DNA of 64,000 bases from Metridium senile (GCA_949775045.1 OX459101.1:6234394-6298393), one strand, 5' to 3'. Positions 40,601 to 48,855 are shown, counted from the stretch's first letter. The notes: generated by a model not told the origin, from the letters alone. Program-made: numbers and translations.

Positions 40601-43600
40601 CAACAATTTCAATTTGGTGGAAAAATTGAAATTTTCGATGCTAGGGGATAGAGGAAAAATTCTCAATTTTGCTCAATTTTCAATCTTTTTCAAAACATCC
40701 CTAAAACTATCTGATTGATGTCTATATGTTATCTGATCAATCCTGCAATGATTATCAATCAAAATAGATGAAAAATTCAACAATTTCAATTTGGTGGAAA
40801 AATTGAAATTTTCGATGCTAGGGGATAGAGGAAAAATTCTCAATTTTGCTCAATTTTCAATATTTTTCAAAACATCCCTAAAACTATCTGATTGATGTCT
40901 ATATGTTATCTGATCAATCCTGCAATGATTACCAATCAAAATAGATGAACAATTCAACAATTTCAATTTGGTGGAAAAATTGAAATTTTCGATGCTAGGG
41001 GGTAGAGGAAAAATTCTCAATTTTGCTCAATTTTCAATATTTTTCAAAACATCCCTAAAACTATCTGATTGATGTCTATATGTTATCTGATCAATCCTGC
41101 AATGATTACCAATCAAAATAGATGAAAAATTCAACAATTTCAATTTGGTGGAAAAATTGAAATTTTCGATGCTAGGGGGTAGAGGAAAAATTCTCAATTT
41201 TGCTCAATTTTCAAACTTTTTCAAAACATCCCTAAAACTATCTGATTGATGTCTATATGTTATCTGATCAATGCTGCAATGATTACCAATCAAAATAGAT
41301 GAAAAATTCAACAATTTCAATTTGGTGGAAAAATTGAAATTTTCGATGCTAGGGGATAGAGGAAAAATTCTCAATTTTGCTCAATTTTCAATCTTTTTCA
41401 AAACATCCCTAAAACTATCTGATTGATGTCTATATGTTATGTGATCAATCCTGCAATGATTACCAATCAAAATAGATGAAAAATTCAACAATTTCAATTT
41501 GGTGGAAAAATTGAAATTTTCGATGCTAGGGGGTAGAGGAAAAATTCTCAATTTTGCTCAATTTTCAATATTTTTCAAAACATGCCTAAAACTATCTGAT
41601 TGATGTCTATATGTTATCTGATCAATGCTGCAATGATTACCAATCAAAATAGATGAAAAATTCAACAATTTCAATTTGGTGGAAAAATTGAAATTTTCGA
41701 TGCTAGGGGATAGAGGAAAAATTCTCAATTTTGCTCAATTTTCAATCTTTTTCAAAACATCCCTAAAACTATCTGATTGATGTCTATATGTTATCTGATC
41801 AATGCTGCAATGATTACCAATCAAAATAGATGAAAAATTCAACAATTTCAATTTGGTGGAAAAATTGAAATTTTCGATGCTAGGGGGTAGAGGAAAAATT
41901 CTCAATTTTGCTCAATTTTCAATATTTTTCAAAACATCCCTAAAACTATCTGATTGATGTCTATATGTTATCTGATCAATCCTGCAATGATCAAAATAGA
42001 TGAACAATTCAACAATTTCAATTTGGTTAAAAAATTGAAATTTTCGATGCTAGGGGGTAGAGGAAAAATTCTCAATTTTGCTCAATTTTCAATATTTTTC
42101 AAAACATCCCTAAAACTATCTGATTGATGTCTATATGTTATCTGATCAATGCTGCAATGATTACCAATCAAAATAGATGAAAAATTCAACAATTTCAATT
42201 TGGTGGAAAAATTGAAATTTTCGATGCTAGGGGGTAGAGGAAAAATTCTCAATTTTGCTCAATTTTCAATCTTTTTCAAAACATCCCTAAAACTATCTGA
42301 TTGATGTCTATATGTTATCTGATCAATGCTGCAATGATTACCAATCAAAATAGATGAAAAATTCAACAATTTCAATTTGGTGGAAAAATTGAAATTTTCG
42401 ATGCTAGGGGGTAGAGGAAAAATTCTCAATTTTGCTCAATTTTCAATATTTTTCAAAACATCCCTAAAACTATCTGATTGATGTCTATATGTTATCTGTT
42501 CAATCCTGCAATGATTATCAATCAAAATAGATGAAAAATTTAACAATTTCAATTTGGTGAAAAAATTGAAATTTTCGATGCTAGGGGGTAGAGGAAAAAT
42601 TCTCAATTTTGCTCAATTTTCAATATTTTTCAAAACATCCCTAAAACTATCTGATTGATGTCTATATGTTATCTGATCAATCCTGCAATAATTACCAATC
42701 AAATTAGATGAAAAATTCAACAATTTCAATCTGTGTAGCTTTAAGTAGCTTTAAATGCCCGAAAAAAGGTATACTGATGGAGAGAGGGAATTAAAACGAG
42801 TGCACCGGTAAATGCTCTCTGGAAGATTAGCTTCGGCTAAAGGGACTGACCACGTAAAATACTATTCTTTACTTAAATGAAGGAATTGTCTTGGTCAGTG
42901 AACAGACATATTTGATGATGAAGGAAATGTAGAAAGAATTAGGAAGACACTGTCAGGTACAGAGGGCACGCCTGTAGATCCTATTGACATTTTAAATAAC
43001 CATAGGGTTAAAGTAAATAACTCTAAACATACAAGCTTGTAATTAAACCCCAATCTTACCTCTCCAAGTCCTTCTAAAACTCTTAAAGCCACCAAAGGGC
43101 CAACACCTTGATGAGCAACCCAGGGGGTCATTAGAGTAAAGACGGACGTACACAGGACACCCAAACCAAACAAATGCTTGCCGCCATATCTTGATGCCAG
43201 CCATCCACCAGGTATTTGAGTAACAATGTAGCCATAGAAAAAAGCACCAAGAATAATACCTGGAAATAAGTACAACAATAAGACAATGATACCTGGAAAT
43301 AGGTACAACAATAAGACAATGATACCTGGAAATAGGTACAACAATAAGACAATGATACCTGGAAATAGGTACAACAATAAGACAATGATACCTGGAAATA
43401 GGTACAACAATAAGACAATGATACCTGGAAATAGGCACAACAATAAGACAATGATACCTGGAAATAGGTACAACAATAAGACAATAATACCTGGAAATAG
43501 GTACAACAATAAGACAATGATACCTGGAAATAGGTACAACAATAAGACAATACCTGGAAATAGGTACAACAATAAGACAATGATACCTGGAAATAGGTAC

Positions 43601-45685
43601 AACAATAAGACAATAATACCTGGAAATAGGTACAACAATAAGACAATGCAACAAATAAAGAGACAAAACCAGACACCAAAGCAAGCAACCAAAAAAACAA
43701 GCAAACAAACAAATAAAGCAACGTGTCAATAAAACAACAACACAAATATAAAACAAAAAAAGTAATCCTGAAAACGTCCTTTTTCTGTCAGCTGATCACA
43801 TAATGAAGGTTGAGGACACTTTTGTATTTCCCACATATTATAATACTATGGAATAACTGATACCTTGGGTTGTCTGATCCCAGAGGAAAGTTCCTTCCTA
43901 CATAGAATAAAAATATATATAAATAACAGTGGTATACAGGGATTTCTGCCACTTAGAAATATCGTATTTGAACAAAAATATGATAAGTTTATATGTCAAA
44001 ATATCATTTTGATCAGTTTGAATAAAAATAGTTTTTGTTTATACAAATAGAATATTGTATATGGACGTTTGGAGATATGGAATTGGAAACTCTAACCTTC
44101 ATATAGCCTTAACCTTCAATATGGACAACTGAAATCATCCATTCATTAAGGTTACTGTGAACCTTCGCGGGTACCTTTCGTTAAAAATTTATTTTCGTGT
44201 TAAATAAAATTTTATGACATTATACATCATTATAAAGCTTAATAAACAAAGAATACGTCTATGCAGTTTTTTTCTGTAAAAAATTAATTTGTAGTGCGTG
44301 AGAAAGACTCTAAGTGAAATCGTGTGTCTTTGTTTAAAAGAATAACCTGGAAAAACTATCTGTCCTTTACTGAATTTTAATGCATAATGTTTGTCAGCAT
44401 ATATTGATCTCTGAGACCGTGTGAGCGTTTCTCAATATTTTTCTTAGTTTAGAAGTTATTTAGAGTTAAGTAACGAAACATAAATATTCAATGTTTAGTT
44501 TGTATTCGACTTCATAAATAAAAAACCACGCTATCAATCGATAAACACTCACACGGTTTTAATTTTGATGAGTTGAGTAGTGTTTGCGCTAATTTCGAAG
44601 ATTTTCGGACCATAATTTTTTGCAGGTTATCCTTTTAAAGTTGACTAGTATGCGCAAAATTAAAAGCTAGAAATCAGGCTTTGAAAGTTTTGTAAACATT
44701 GACACCCACTTCATGTATCTGTCAGCGGGGTCACTTAAAGGTCACAAATCAACCTATAGAGATCGTGGTTTCTGTTTTGTTTTTGTAATACTCTGCGGGA
44801 CATTTTTAAAAATCAGATAACAAACGCTCATAAAATACTTTTTAGAGCACAAATCGGTAAACATGGCGAACAAAAATAAGATTAAATCAAATAGTAAAGC
44901 AAGTAAATCAAGAAACATCTAAAATTATGAAGAAATTTAGAAAAGTAACGCAACATGATATCTCATAAACGAACCAAGCAATAATAGGATTATAATGTCA
45001 CTTTTCAAGTAAATTTGTTTTCCATAAAAACGAATTTATTTTAATATCTCTGGAAGTATGTAACATTTATATGATTTTTTTGTTTCAATAATCAAAAGTT
45101 TTATGTTATAAATGTTATAACCTTTAAATAAAAAAAATCAGCCAAATTTTTGGCTTAAAGGTTCACAGTAACCTTAATTCATTCAGTCATGAGTTCAATT
45201 ATTCTTGGAACAAACTTTGCTTTGGACAAAGAGTAGTTAAATGTTTAACTACACCAAATTCACAAGTAAACCATTAACTTGATTAAAACAAGCTCCAAAT
45301 ATCAGCCTTACATGTATTAGTTTAAATTTAATTTGTATCGAGCAAGTTCGATATCTTCCAGTCCGTCTTAACTTTGAAAGAACAAAAATATTCCGCTGTA
45401 GTTCTATGTATCCTCATTACAAATAACATAACACCTCACCTTGCCAGAGCTCCCAGTAGAATTACTATTCCCTGGGCATTCAGGGTTTGCTGAGTCTGCA
45501 TTAGAATTCGCGTAAGTAGAATTCACCATCGAGACCAAAGCAACACTGAGGTTTACTCTCAAAGCATAAACAACACAAAATCCGAGTGAACTCAACAGGG
45601 CTAACAAATATCGGCAGGAAATGCTGCATTTTGAACCGGAATTTCGAGGATAATTACTTGGTCCTACAGTTTCTGGTTCGACCAT
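10454..45685 (-). CDS. SLC17A5-like: SLC17-B: complete sialin-like SLC17 transporter, 11 exons
   Basis: Exons: 45440-45685, 43864-43897, 43060-43259, 16954-17041, 16374-16469, 15354-15490, 14639-14788, 13592-13724, 12020-12170, 11172-11265 and 10454-10681. They join to 1557 nt with one open frame of 518 residues and a TGA stop. All introns are GT-AG and all phases match. Twelve helices are expected, with the first loop holding sequons at N55 and N75. Landmarks: R43 in [64 protein letters not shown], the STPW segment, [15 protein letters not shown] and [12 protein letters not shown], all typical of SLC17 anion transporters and closest in pattern to sialin. H168 aligns with a conserved His of sialin. 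Length fits the family. Intron 3 is 26 kb and is nearly all satellite. SLC17-A lies 2.3 kb downstream in the same orientation, so the two are tandem paralogues. Confidence 0.93.
10800..10873. mobile_element. End fragment of a dispersed fold-back family
   Basis: tgcaggcttcagagtgtgga through gatttttgaaataggtgtat matches 13,514-13,576 closely. In SLC17-B intron 10. The rest of that intron shows nothing recognisable. Confidence 0.6.
11172..11265 (-). CDS. SLC17-B exon 10
   Basis: [31 protein letters not shown] (94 bp), helix 11. Acceptor TATTGCAG, donor AAG|GTAGAG. Confidence 0.92.
11327..11565. mobile_element. MITE with GGGTTTTCCGATTTA ends
   Basis: Terminal inverted repeats gggttttccgattta and taaatcggaaaaccc, with a second inner inverted pair around actaatagtacca. 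It is inserted in a CAA-rich stretch in SLC17-B intron 9. Confidence 0.75.
11566..11985. repeat. (CAA/CAG)n-rich repeat
   Basis: acaacagcaacaacaatgac-like units to about 11,800, then again from 11,915. Between them is a triple catatgc repeat near 11,844. Intronic. Confidence 0.85.
12020..12170 (-). CDS. SLC17-B exon 9
   Basis: [20 protein letters not shown] then [20 protein letters not shown] and NMNHLDIAP (151 bp). Acceptor TATCTTACAG, donor AG|GTATGT. Helices 9 and 10 with the conserved NHLDIAPR. Confidence 0.93.
12225..12295 (-). mobile_element. SINE 3' tail fragment with UUCG hairpin
   Basis: On the minus strand: CTCTCTGGAAGATCAGC, TTCG, GCTGAAGC, then CGTAAAATACC and ATTCTTTACTTT. It matches the SINE tail at 42,815-42,875. 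The 14-bp hairpin lies at 12,267-12,280. Confidence 0.7.
12410..12622 (-). mobile_element. tRNA-derived SINE
   Basis: On the minus strand the head is AGCAAGGATGGCACAGTTGG (A box TGGCACAGTTGG). The B box-like GAATTCGATTCC follows, then GTGTAGCTTTAGTAGC and CTCTCTGGAAGAATAC. The head and body match the two pieces flanking the satellite at 17,551 and 42,731. In SLC17-B intron 8. Confidence 0.8.
12836..13291. mobile_element. Fold-back element with another fold-back nested in its left arm
   Basis: Outer arms: tacagccgatctcgaaaagg (left) and cttttcaagatcggctgta (right), continuing through acctacttgcaa and tttatttcctaatccacta-type blocks. The inner element, about 12,886-13,064, has arms tactaaaagaaatatcacgt and acgtgatatttcttttagta. 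Removing it restores a continuous outer arm. Confidence 0.8.
13292..13580. mobile_element. Fold-back element next to exon 8 donor
   Basis: Inverted pair: agtccacaatctgaagcctg near 13,328 against aagcttcagagtgtggact near 13,527, ending gaaataggtgtatt. It ends about 12 bp from the exon 8 donor. Same family as 10,800-10,873. Confidence 0.65.
13592..13724 (-). CDS. SLC17-B exon 8
   Basis: [20 protein letters not shown] and [20 protein letters not shown] (133 bp). Acceptor TTCCTTTAG, donor G|GTAAGT. It matches the SLC17 helix 8 and following loop with VRKVF. Confidence 0.92.
13768..14600. repeat. ATG-rich repeat with 81-bp higher-order unit
   Basis: From about 14,100 to 14,530 an 81-bp unit recurs (gatgttaatgataattccaa followed by gataatgatgatggcggtg). 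The unit is a multiple of three, so all frames stay open. In SLC17-B intron 7, ending about 40 bp from the exon 7 donor. Confidence 0.9.
14639..14788 (-). CDS. SLC17-B exon 7
   Basis: [20 protein letters not shown] and [20 protein letters not shown]. Acceptor TTCTTTTCAG, donor CAG|GTACAG. 150 bp, helix 7. Confidence 0.92.
14805..14945. repeat. (ATG)n-rich repeat
   Basis: atgatgataatgatg-type sequence directly upstream of exon 7, in SLC17-B intron 6. Confidence 0.8.
14950..15290. repeat. Diverged relatives of the 177-bp satellite, period about 128 bp
   Basis: About two and a half units. The stretch 15,050-15,180 reads tttttcaaaacaatctgact, gttatctgattattcc, gaatgattgccaataaaaat, agataagaaactc and aaatttaaattttctac. 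This follows the satellite monomer feature by feature in the same orientation. Sites caatcaaaat/caataaaaat/caataaaata at 14,986, 15,114 and 15,242 are 128 bp apart. In SLC17-B intron 6. Confidence 0.65.
15354..15490 (-). CDS. SLC17-B exon 6
   Basis: [20 protein letters not shown] and [15 protein letters not shown], ending ANKK before donor GTATAT. 137 bp, helix 6 and central loop. Confidence 0.92.
15555..15800 (+). mobile_element. 5'-truncated LINE 3' end
   Basis: The plus frame from about 15,555 reads [30 protein letters not shown] then a stop at about 15,692. A-P-K-L-W-N-x-L-P is the usual C-terminal motif of LINE reverse transcriptase proteins. The 3' region (taatgtagaggtagtgagtg, aataaccactatg) ends in (ATT)n and is shared with the SINE at 51,508. 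In SLC17-B intron 5. Confidence 0.7.
15801..16373. other. SLC17-B intron 5, remainder
   Basis: AT-rich sequence. No exon or repeat family was recognised. A 64-codon frame at 16,016-16,210 on the plus strand has no recognisable feature. Confidence 0.4.
16374..16469 (-). CDS. SLC17-B exon 5
   Basis: [20 protein letters not shown] then [11 protein letters not shown]. Acceptor TTTATAG, donor G|GTAAGT. 96 bp, same length as SLC17-A exon 5. Confidence 0.92.
16565..16750. mobile_element. MITE family A, copy 1 (AACAGGTTCCCATTTAAATC)
   Basis: Inverted ends aacaggttcccatttaaatc and gatttaaatgggaacctgtt, inner arms gttgatgtgtgctaaacaca and tgtgcttagcacacatcaac. A second copy lies at 51,887-52,086. In SLC17-B intron 4. 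Confidence 0.85.
16954..17041 (-). CDS. SLC17-B exon 4
   Basis: [20 protein letters not shown] then SKLTTLSYA plus one base. Acceptor ATATTCCAG, donor G|GTAAGT. It is separated from exon 3 by the 26-kb satellite intron, but phase and protein are continuous. Confidence 0.92.
17095..17312. mobile_element. MITE family B, copy 1
   Basis: Ends aaatcgcacaatctt and aagattgtgtgattt, with a central inverted pair gttttgaaagttttcaaaac. A second copy is at 52,988-53,152. In SLC17-B intron 3, just upstream of exon 4. Confidence 0.75.
17551..17580 (+). mobile_element. SINE head fragment at left edge of satellite
   Basis: agcaaggatggcacagttgg ttagtgtgtg is nearly identical to the head (with A box) of the SINE at 12,410-12,622. 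The satellite starts at the next base, before the B box. Confidence 0.8.
17581..42730. repeat. 177-bp satellite array, about 142 tandem monomers
   Basis: The period is exactly 177 bp between successive copies of ctcaattttcaatattttt (17,758, 17,935, 18,112 and onward). The monomer is AT-rich. Each has an 11-bp inverted repeat, aatttcaattt and aaattgaaatt, around a 7-bp loop. Variants include a 7-bp deletion (gcaatgatcaaaat, 11 copies, e.g. 23,475 and 41,988), a 10-bp deletion (near 19,355 and 21,823), g/a at agggg(g/a)tagagg, and the aaaaaagaagaac variant (18,022, 19,261, 21,729, about 36,706). Shared variant order reveals multimeric blocks. First and last monomers are the most diverged. The 115-codon minus frames inside it are by-products. 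Confidence 0.98.
42731..42885 (+). mobile_element. SINE body and tail at right edge of satellite
   Basis: ctgtgtagctttaagtagct ttaaatgccc, agagagggaattaaaacgag, gctctctggaagattagc, ttcg, gctaaagg and aatactattctttactt match the body and tail of SINEs at 12,225-12,622. The orientation is the same as the head piece at 17,551, so the satellite separates two parts of one element. Confidence 0.8.
42827..42840 (+). ncRNA. UUCG-tetraloop hairpin in SINE tail
   Basis: TTAGC-TTCG-GCTAA. The copy at 12,267-12,280 is TCAGC-TTCG-GCTGA, so one base pair changed on both sides (C-G to T-A). This suggests the stem mattered in the SINE RNA, though only two copies are compared. Confidence 0.45.
43060..43259 (-). 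CDS. SLC17-B exon 3 (helices 2-4)
   Basis: [20 protein letters not shown] through RVLEGLGE, donor GAG|GTAAGA. The acceptor TATTTCCAG is the exon-proximal member of a 12-copy minisatellite whose units all contain it. The frame stays open upstream through the whole minisatellite. Confidence 0.92.
43258..43650. repeat. 33-bp minisatellite made of splice-acceptor copies
   Basis: Twelve copies of tacctggaaataggtacaac plus aataagacaatga; one copy is 3 bp shorter. On the sense (minus) strand each unit reads TTGTTGTACCTATTTCCAG then GTATCATT, a pyrimidine-rich acceptor directly followed by GTAT. The exon 3 acceptor is the copy nearest the exon. All units are multiples of three and in frame with exon 3, and would add [11 protein letters not shown] repeats. 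In SLC17-B intron 2. Confidence 0.93.
43864..43897 (-). CDS. SLC17-B exon 2 (34-bp micro-exon)
   Basis: Encodes [11 protein letters not shown] plus one base, between acceptor TCTATGTAG and donor G|GTATCA. Same length, phase and W-D-Q-x-T-Q motif as SLC17-A exon 2. Confidence 0.88.
44150..45173. mobile_element. TTAA-flanked inverted-repeat element, copy 1
   Basis: Ends GGTTACTGTGAACC and GGTTCACAGTAACC, flanked on both sides by TTAA (44,146-44,149 and 45,174-45,177). 1,024 bp, no open frame of note. Target site and ends suggest a non-autonomous piggyBac-type element. A sister copy is at 57,900-58,905. In SLC17-B intron 1. Confidence 0.75.
45440..45685 (-). CDS. SLC17-B exon 1 (start codon, residues 1-82)
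   Basis: ATG at 45685. Cytosolic N terminus, helix 1 (about 26-49) and the glycosylated loop with NSTYAN. Donor AAG|GTGAGG, phase 0. No acidic dileucine motif is visible near the N terminus, unlike SLC17-A. Confidence 0.9.
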
Positions 45686-45825
45686 TGTGTAAAAAATATA
45701 TTTTAAAAGTTAAAAATGTCGTCTTTTTGTGGTATGAACATTTTTTTAAAACTTCGTTCGCTCACATGACCGAAAATGTGGTGGCGAGTCGAACCAGTCC
45801 CTCTCGGTTGACCGGAAACAAAGGA

Positions 45826-45844
45826 TTACGTGACATTTCACGTG
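45826..45844. promoter_or_regulatory. Paired CACGTG/TCACGT sites upstream of SLC17-B
   Basis: ttacgtgac (45,826-45,834) and cacgtg (45,839-45,844) lie about 140-160 bp upstream of the start codon. They resemble the CLEAR element (GTCACGTGAC) bound by TFEB at lysosomal genes in vertebrates. Function is inference. Confidence 0.3.
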
Positions 45845-46196
45845 TCCTTAGAACTGAGAAAAAAACAATTCCAACAAAGTGTTGTCATTTTGTACTTTAT
45901 TTACAGTCCAACAACCGAGGTCACCTTAGCAAAATAAACCAATTAATGCTCATAACTTTTATTATGTGTGAATGAAAGTTGTCAAGGTAAGAAACATCTT
46001 TAAAGCCTGTGAGAATTTTGTTTTTTTTATCCTCCAAATGTGTTTTTGTTATCTCACAAATATTCTTGATTTTGAAATTTTTTTGGGTGGCCTTGGTTAA
46101 AACCATCGACTGTAATAACAATTCTCACAGAAAATGTGTGAATTTTACACTAAGTTAGATATTGAAAAATGACTTTGTTTGTAATCAAATACACTT

Positions 46197-46343
46197 AATC
46201 GAAATATGGCGACCAATTTGAATATAACAATTGTACATGTTCTTGACTCACTAGCCTCTCATTCATGTGAAAACTCCATTGTATTCCATCATGAACATGA
46301 GGCTAGTCAGTCAAGAACAATAGCAGGTCGCCATATTTCGATT
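46197..46343. mobile_element. Fold-back element
   Basis: Ends aatcgaaatatggcgacc and ggtcgccatatttcgatt, inner pair gttcttgactcactagcctc and gaggctagtcagtcaagaac. In the SLC17-B/TLDc spacer. Confidence 0.8.
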
Positions 46344-46991
46344 CGGTCTACAAAACTTTTTTTTAAGTACTAAAACCATGAAATACAAAAAAAAGGGAGT
46401 ACTATCACTCAACCAGAAACATTGATTACAAAAATACCTGGTTACAACTTTACTTGTCTTTGATGGTAAGTTAACATTTGAAAAACAATAATTATGGTGA
46501 CCATGTTAACACATTTCATGACCATGGTAACCAAAATGGGCTAATATATGTGAAAATTAACAGCTATCCTAAAAACTATGGTAACATTGGACAAAAGGTA
46601 ATGGGAACAAATTTTGATGGCCAGCATGGTATCTATGGTAACAAATCAGCATGGTAACCATTTAACCAACCAGTGAAAAAATAATGAGCAATCAAACAAA
46701 CAAATAACCAACCAACAAGCAAACAAAACAAACCAACAAAAACATTTCCACAAGTACCTTAGTAACCTCATTTATTGGCAAAATAAACTTTTTTACATAA
46801 ATCTACTTTCATATTATAATAAGTTTATTTTATTGTTATATTTACAGATATTATCTTATTGTGACTAAATACTCAAAATCTATTTTTGTCAAGATAACCA
46901 AATTATGGTAACTTTGTCACAGCACAACATGTAAAGGTATGACCACATTTAATGTATATTTTATAGCATACTTTTATTCACAGTCTTGACT
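46344..46991. other. Spacer with repeated CATGGTAAC motifs
   Basis: No gene is seen. ATGGTAAC-type motifs recur at about 46,497-46,510, 46,521-46,532, 46,577, 46,635 and 46,650, some resembling RFX X-boxes. The rest is AT-rich. Confidence 0.4.
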
Positions 46992-47099
46992 GGGCCCAGC
47001 TGTTCAAAGCCAGTTTAGTATAAATCCTAGGTTAACTCTATAGGTTTTTTTTAGAGTTAACTCAGGATTAGTGTTAATCTAGCTTTGTACAACCGGCCC
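46992..47099. mobile_element. Fold-back element
   Basis: Arms gggcccagctgttcaaagc and gctttgtacaaccggcccc, with inner pair ggttaactctat and agagttaactc. Confidence 0.65.
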
Positions 47100-47260
47100 C
47101 GTAACACAACTAACTTATTTTCATGAGGAGCTGTAGTGTTTTACAGACCAAGACATGCGAAAAGAATAATAAGCCAGTGCAACAAATTTTGCTTTTGCAC
47201 CTTGCAACTGAACTGAACTGTCTCAAGAAAAATGTAAATATATTGTTTCTAGACCTTTTT

Positions 47261-48571
47261 AACTCGTGGATCGAAGATCCTCGAGTTATTGGGATGGGGC
47301 TTTTGAACCGGAAGTGTCACTCACTCACTCACTCACTCGCTCACTCGCTCACTCACTAGACCGTCAGTGTAAACTTTTGAGCCCCAAGATCTCGGTCAGC
47401 GTACTTCGAGCACATGGATATTTGAAGGAATGATTTTTCGGTCGAAGTAATCGCGAATACTCTCATATTTTATGTGCTCACGCCACACGATTCGCAGTAG
47501 AATTACACATAAGTTTATAAGAGTGAATGGTCTAAGTTTATGTCGAATGTTTTCGGAAATGGTCACTGTGAATTTTACTAAAGATCATGCAATTTACGAG
47601 CGAACTAAGCGAGCCAACTTATTATGATCAAATTTATCGAGATATCTTCCCTGCTATAAACAGAAGCTACTTTTTATCCATCCTTTCATAATGCTATGGA
47701 ATGGATTCACAACCAGTTACAAAGGACGAAGCTGTTATTACTGGATATTTAACAGTATTTCCGGTAAGCATTCTTAGAGAGTACGATACACACTAGAAGT
47801 GAAGACAACAACAGTATAGTTGTTTTAGTGATGTTGTAGGGTAAATATATTGCTTATTGTAATTATTTCTTTTATATTTTTGATTAAAGTAACCAGTTTA
47901 TCTGTCAATAGTTTAATTTTATTGACTACTATTAATTCGTACAAATTCGAAAGGCGATTGAAACAGGCGATTCTCGAGCTCTTAGCTTCTTGCACAGAAC
48001 AACAAACTTATTCGCAAAATTTAAATCGCTTCACCCTATTATCTAGTAGTTCAACTTAACGATCTATGTATATGTAGATGAAAGTAATATTTCTTTCTTT
48101 ACAATATGTGAGATAACGTGATCGGTTTTAAACCTCCAGGTTGACCTCGACAACAACAAATAAACAGCTAAAACGGCCTCTCTAAAAACTACCCCAACAG
48201 CCCAAATCGCCTCAAATATAACACCAATTGCTTCAATGACTATCTATTTTGCTTTTTCTGGCGTTTATTTTGCAAGAACAACTTAATAACACTGTTTCTT
48301 AGACACTCTTTGAACTCGCATGTATCTCTGCACGAACCGAAGATCGAACCAGGTAAATATCAGACTTGTCAGCGGATCACGGACTGAGGGAACGACGGAC
48401 CGTAAGGGAAACGGACGACAACCAAAAAAATACAAATAAAACAACAACATTGAATACTTATTTTTCGCTTCAAATCATCTCAAGCTAATCCGAGAAAATA
48501 ATTACATAATCATAATGGAGCGGTCTAAACTGTAAGCGCTTTCAAAATGTTCTAATTATGATCCACGAGTT
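47261..48571. mobile_element. Candidate 1.3-kb element with 12-bp inverted ends
   Basis: aactcgtggatc at the left is the exact complement of gatccacgagtt at the right. A (TCAC)n tract is at 47,318-47,357. No target duplication was found and no transposase is recognisable, so this is weak. Confidence 0.35.
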
Positions 48572-48671
48572 GGCCATAGGTGGCCTTTGATTTAAAAAGC
48601 TTACAGTGATGACTCTTGTTTGGTACATGACTAACCCAACAAAAGCTAAGCTACTCTCATAGCAAACTATT

Positions 48672-48855
48672 CCTGTGGTTTTTGTCTTTCTGCAAACTCA
48701 AACATTCCAACGGCTAGTTGTGAGATACTGTTTTTGGCTGCTGCTAATTACTCGGCACCTTTTATGTTTTTGATTGATGGCAGCCAAAAACGTATTTCAC
48801 AACAAACTGCTTGAATGGCTGAGTTCGCAGAAAGTCGAAAACAGCAGTAACAGAG
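48672..48855. mobile_element. Imperfect fold-back element
   Basis: gagatactgtttttggctgc against gcagccaaaaacgtatttc, and gtctttctgcaaactca against gagttcgcagaaagtc. Confidence 0.6.

Noticed and set aside
17581..42730. CRISPR-like regular repetition
   Set aside because: Units are directly adjacent with no unique spacers and are far longer than CRISPR repeats; the context is a eukaryotic intron.
43286..43732. Plus-strand frame of [11 protein letters not shown] repeats
   Set aside because: Antisense shadow of the splice-acceptor minisatellite.
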